A stretch of 21,635 nt of DNA from Chara braunii (taxonomy: Eukaryota; Streptophyta; Charophyceae; Charales; Characeae), in contig BFEA01000916.1 of NCBI GenBank assembly GCA_003427395.1, positions 45,600-67,234 on the forward strand. Reading direction: 5' to 3'. Positions 18,712-21,635 of this stretch are shown piece by piece (position 1 is the stretch's first letter; every line of letters begins with the position of its first letter). The notes under the pieces were generated by a model. It saw nothing but the letters and a program-made list of their open reading frames with translations, did no database searches and was not told where the DNA came from. A program made the position numbers and the translations under genes.

Positions 18712-19788
18712 TGCATGGAATATGAGAGTGAGCGATATACAGAAAACCAAGTTGCGAAATCACACAGATGTCCAGGTAGTTGTATCCAAGTAGAGAGTAC
18801 AAATGCACTGAGAAACCATCCATGTAGAGCAATACAATGAAGTAATGAGCCAATGTTCAAGCCCGTAGGCCACACCAACACAGTATCCAAAGTTGCTCCG
18901 CTCTGTCTCTCGCCCAGCGCCCAACCTACTCTACCCGACTATCCTACCTGCAGCTGGTTCACGCAACAGGCTCGCTTCGACTCTCGAAGACCAATGTACA
19001 TGACTGTCAACACCATAGCCGACCTCTCTTCATGCACCAGGTACATATCTCGTCACCCTCAGTCGGACCTTGATTACCCCACACTCGCCTCCTTCTCTGA
19101 AGACCACCAGATTGCCCGTATTACGCGCTGGAGCCCAGCAGCCCGGCTATGACTGCCTGCGCCCCGCCGCCCTGCAGTGCCCTACTTCACCACTATGCGC
19201 CCCGTCAGTGCCCTTGGCCGCAGCGCTGCATCAAGTGGTAGCACAACAGCACTTCCGCATTGCCTGCACTGGCCAGAATGCCTGGCCTGGGCTGCCTCAC
19301 TTCTTTTATGGAAGTGGCAGTCTCCTGGATGCTGCGTGTGGCCTGGCTGGAAGCTTCCAGTAGCTTCCGGTTGGGCCTCAGACCTTGCGCCCAGGCCCGA
19401 GACTACAGTTCAGGGCCTGGGCCCTTTTCAGTTGGGCACGGCCTGAGTCTCCGGACTTGGGCTGTTTGCTGCATCCGTGCAGGGTTCCCAGGTAGGTGCG
19501 TCGGCAGTACTGCTTTTCCAATATGTCGGCCCTGCTCTGTGTGTATGTGCCCGGGCGCAACTGTCAAGGCCTGGGCCAACTGTACGACGCAGCTTAGTGA
19601 GGCCCGCGCGTCTACCCAACCAACTGGGGTGCTGCGAAAGCCTGAATACCTACATATGGAAATGTCAAAATTTGGCCTTTGACGAATATTCAGGCCCGCC
19701 TTCACTTAGGGCGGACACTCGGCTTACTGAGGCCTTAGCCCAGAACATGTGATGTCTGATAGGGCCCCTTGAGGGCTCGTTCCTCACA
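18712..19788 (-). repeat. 5' LTR of the outer Ty3/gypsy element
   Basis: This has the same length as 196-1272 and aligns over its whole extent. The minus strand runs from TGTGAGGAACGAG to CCATGCA. The third LTR at 20467 begins with the same TGTGAGGA, which supports this terminus. Confidence 0.85.
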
Positions 19789-19792
19789 GACA
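19789..19792. repeat. Target-site duplicate (right), GACA
   Basis: This matches 192-195 on the far side of the outer element. Confidence 0.5.
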
Positions 19793-20466
19793 TGTTAGTG
19801 TTATGCCTCTGTCAGGTGGGTGTGCAAATTCACCTGGCCTTTTTCAATTGCACCTACGAAAACTTGGCAACTGCCGAGGCATTTTGCAAAGTTGGGCAGC
19901 GTCCGGTAGGGGTACATTGCAAAGATGGGGTCCAACTGATGGCTGGGGTGTTTCGCAAAATGTTTTTGTCATCGTCCTTCACCGCAGCATAGCTGCTGCC
20001 CCGGCGGCCACGCTATATACCACAGCCGAACATACGACTTTCAGGGGACAGGTCACGGGTTCAAACACATGGGTCAATGGGTGGTGTAAATGGGTAAGGG
20101 GGGAGGTCTAGGGATCGAGCCCTGGGTACTGCATCTGTCACCGTAATAGGTGAAAACCGTTTCAAATGAATCAATGTGCAAAGAATCAATGTCAGATCTA
20201 TCACCCAGCAATGCTTGGGAGAAAGAACCTACTTACTGCTGCTTTCTTCCTCCTTCCATACACAGGCCCTAGGGGACCCGACATTGGTCCACTGGCCCTC
20301 AGGCCACACAACCATAGTTTTGGGCAGCCTGGTGGCCATGGCTTAGTCTCTGGGCCGATGGAGGTTCATTTTAGCCATAGGATTTTGTCCTGTTGGTTAC
20401 TGGTTTGCACTAATTTATTTTCTGCTGTTTTTTTGTCTGGTTCTAATTTTTGGCTTTTCCAGGTTG
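19793..20466. other. Right flank, no gene identified
   Basis: About 0.7 kb with short open frames only and no recognisable protein motif. Two tRNA T-arm-like strings (GGGTTCAAACAC at about 20058 and GGATCGAGCCC at about 20111) are present, but no convincing tRNA or SINE structure surrounds them. Confidence 0.5.
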
Positions 20467-20659
20467 TGTGAGGATTGAGCCCTCAAGTAGGGGCCTTGCA
20501 ATGATGTACATGTTCTGGGCTAAGGCCCCAGCAAGCCTAGTGCCCGCCCTAAGTGAAGGCGGGCCAGCAAATCAACAAGAGCCCTCTCGGCCAACATTTC
20601 ACGAAGTGGGGTCTATACAGTTGCAGCACGCCAGTTGGTTGGAGTGCACCGAGTCTCGG

Positions 20660-20712
20660 ATTTCAGCAAATGCTGAAATGCCCAGGGCCTCTGAGTTAGT
20701 TAGGCCCTGGGC
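20660..20712. repeat. Two adjoining inverted repeats in the plus-strand LTR
   Basis: ATTTCAGCA/TGCTGAAAT (20660-20679, 2-base loop) is followed directly by GCCCAGGGCCT/AGGCCCTGGGC (20680-20690 with 20702-20712). Both stems are perfect. Confidence 0.75.
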
Positions 20713-21307
20713 ACTCGAACGTGAGGCCGACAATGCATGCTGGGTAGAGAGGCCGAAATGCCAAAGGGAAAATCGGCCCACTATCTGAATCTGGCCGCAG
20801 GCCTTGAGAAGAGAGGCGCAACTGCATTGCTCCGGGGCCCAACTGTATCGGGTAGGCTTCAGCCTCTGGGTCCCGGTCGCAGGCTGAAGGCAGGCCGCCC
20901 ACATGCTACATTGGCATATAGGCAAGCAGGGCGAGGAGCAGGGATCTTGGCCAATGCTGGCATATGCGGGCACGCTGCGCAGATGCAAGTGTGCAGTGCT
21001 ATGCAGAGCAGCGCTGCGCTAAGACAGAGCAGGCCAGCGCTAGGCGGTAGGGCGCTGCCTGCGTGCAGGGCACTGGCGGCCATAGCCGGGCTGCATGAGG
21101 GTGCAGGTGTTACATCTTCGACTCACACGGGTCCTACCGGACCCGACTTAGGGCCGGAGGGACACACCAGGGCCTAAAGGCCCGACCTTTTGGGGTTACA
21201 GGCCCTAAAGGCCTGATTTTGGACCAGCACCCATCGGGTAGGCCCAAACGACACTTTGTTTGGGCCTGGCGGCGCTCTTGAAGCTGCCGCCCGCCGATTG
21301 AGGCTGA

Positions 21308-21325
21308 ACCGTCCATCTGGACGGT
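21308..21325. repeat. Inverted repeat
   Basis: ACCGTCCA and TGGACGGT are separated by two bases, forming a perfect 8-bp stem. Confidence 0.7.
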
Positions 21326-21614
21326 CCAGGGTCTGGCCTGGCCTCGCAGCATTGAGGCCAGACCATTGCCTACCGGTATAAGTACCGGTATCCTGCCTCA
21401 GTTGGGGATCGGCCCAACGGAACTCTACCGGCACGGCATGGTCAGTACCAGTGTACTGTTTTATGCGCTAAACTTAGCGCAGGGGCTGAAGCAGGAGCGC
21501 AGCATAGCGCAGCAGCGAGCGGAGCAGCAGCAGGGCGACTGAGCCAGCACGGCGGCCATTGCCGCCTGAGGTACCGGGAGCTTGGAGGGTCTCTCCTCCT
21601 CTCCCTCGCCAGTC

Positions 21615-21635
21615 CCCTCTCTCTCTCTCTCCTCT
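21615..21635. repeat. CT-rich tract at the window end
   Basis: A CTCTCT run that reaches the window edge. Confidence 0.85.

Larger units (their letters stand above)
196..19788 (-). mobile_element. Outer Ty3/gypsy LTR retrotransposon, broken by two insertions and an internal deletion
   Basis: Two direct repeats of 1077 bp (196-1272 and 18712-19788) enclose, on the minus strand, a PBS (18708-18697), a leader, gag, protease fused to late integrase, the pol C-terminus and a PPT (1285-1273). The flanks give a 4-bp duplication GACA (192-195 and 19789-19792). The full inner gypsy element (9636-18547) interrupts the leader, and a Penelope-like element interrupts the end of pol. Without the inner element and about 3.1 kb of Penelope-like DNA, some 7.6 kb remains. 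RT, RNase H and most of integrase are absent, so the copy is non-autonomous. The LTRs differ by roughly 9% in the first 225 bp by eye, more than the inner pair, which fits the outer element being older. A rival reading is two unrelated LTR copies. The PBS and PPT at the correct inner edges argue against it. Confidence 0.8.
20467..21635 (+). mobile_element. Diverged LTR related to the outer LTR, opposite orientation, runs off the window
   Basis: From 20467 the plus strand reads TGTGAGGATTGAGCCCTCAA and shares further blocks with the minus-strand outer LTR: ACATGTTCTGGGCTAAGGCC, CCTAAGTGAAGGCGGGCC and GCAGCACGCCAGTTGGTTGG (to about 20645), in the same order. Beyond that the similarity is lost. 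No PPT lies before 20467, so this looks like a 5' or solo LTR of a plus-strand element. A TATAAG box at about 21377 between two TACCGGTA repeats might be its promoter. The right boundary is not in the window. Confidence 0.55.

Noticed and set aside
20040-20160. tRNA-derived SINE or tRNA gene
   Set aside because: Two B-box-like strings exist, but there is no matching A box at the right distance, no cloverleaf and no tail.

Overview
This window is eukaryotic repeat DNA made almost entirely of retrotransposons. I see no host gene. The Ty3/gypsy proteins resemble, from memory and unchecked, the gypsy families that fill the genome of the charophyte alga Chara braunii, so a streptophyte alga is my best guess. 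Primer-binding sites resembling the plant initiator-Met tRNA 3' end fit this.

Layout. A (CA)35 tract and a short flank (1-195) precede a large minus-strand Ty3/gypsy element (196-19788, 'outer'). Its two LTRs are each 1077 bp (196-1272 and 18712-19788), with candidate 4-bp target duplications GACA. Minus strand, 5' to 3', it has: 5' LTR, PBS, leader, gag (8551-6670), protease joined directly to a late piece of integrase (6669-5639), foreign sequence, the pol C-terminus (about 1443-1311), PPT and 3' LTR. The RT, RNase H and integrase core are missing.

Two insertions break the outer element. (1) A complete minus-strand Ty3/gypsy element (9636-18547, 8912 bp, 'inner') sits in the leader. It has LTRs of 1059 and 1050 bp, PBS, gag, a full PR-RT-RNase H-integrase pol and 4-bp CATA duplications. 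(2) A plus-strand reverse-transcriptase element (about 1426-4506) lies inside the last part of outer pol. Its RT follows a CPC motif, and it ends in a folded 3' region and an (AC)14 tract. This matches the Penelope-like clade with a CxC domain (Naiad/Chlamys type). About 1.1 kb of unassigned DNA (4507-5638) follows it.

All coding regions are broken. In the two gypsy elements the premature stops are strikingly biased: by my reading 15 TAG, 4 TGA and 1 TAA, with many TAGs where glutamine (CAG) is expected. CHG-methylation decay is the simplest explanation. Right of the outer element are about 0.7 kb of unassigned DNA and then, in plus orientation, a diverged LTR of the same kind as the outer LTR (from 20467 to the window edge). 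The inner LTRs each carry a 57-bp tandem repeat joined by a single N, probably an assembly artefact.

Nothing here looks able to move on its own today. The order of events is outer element first, then the inner element and the Penelope-like element into it.
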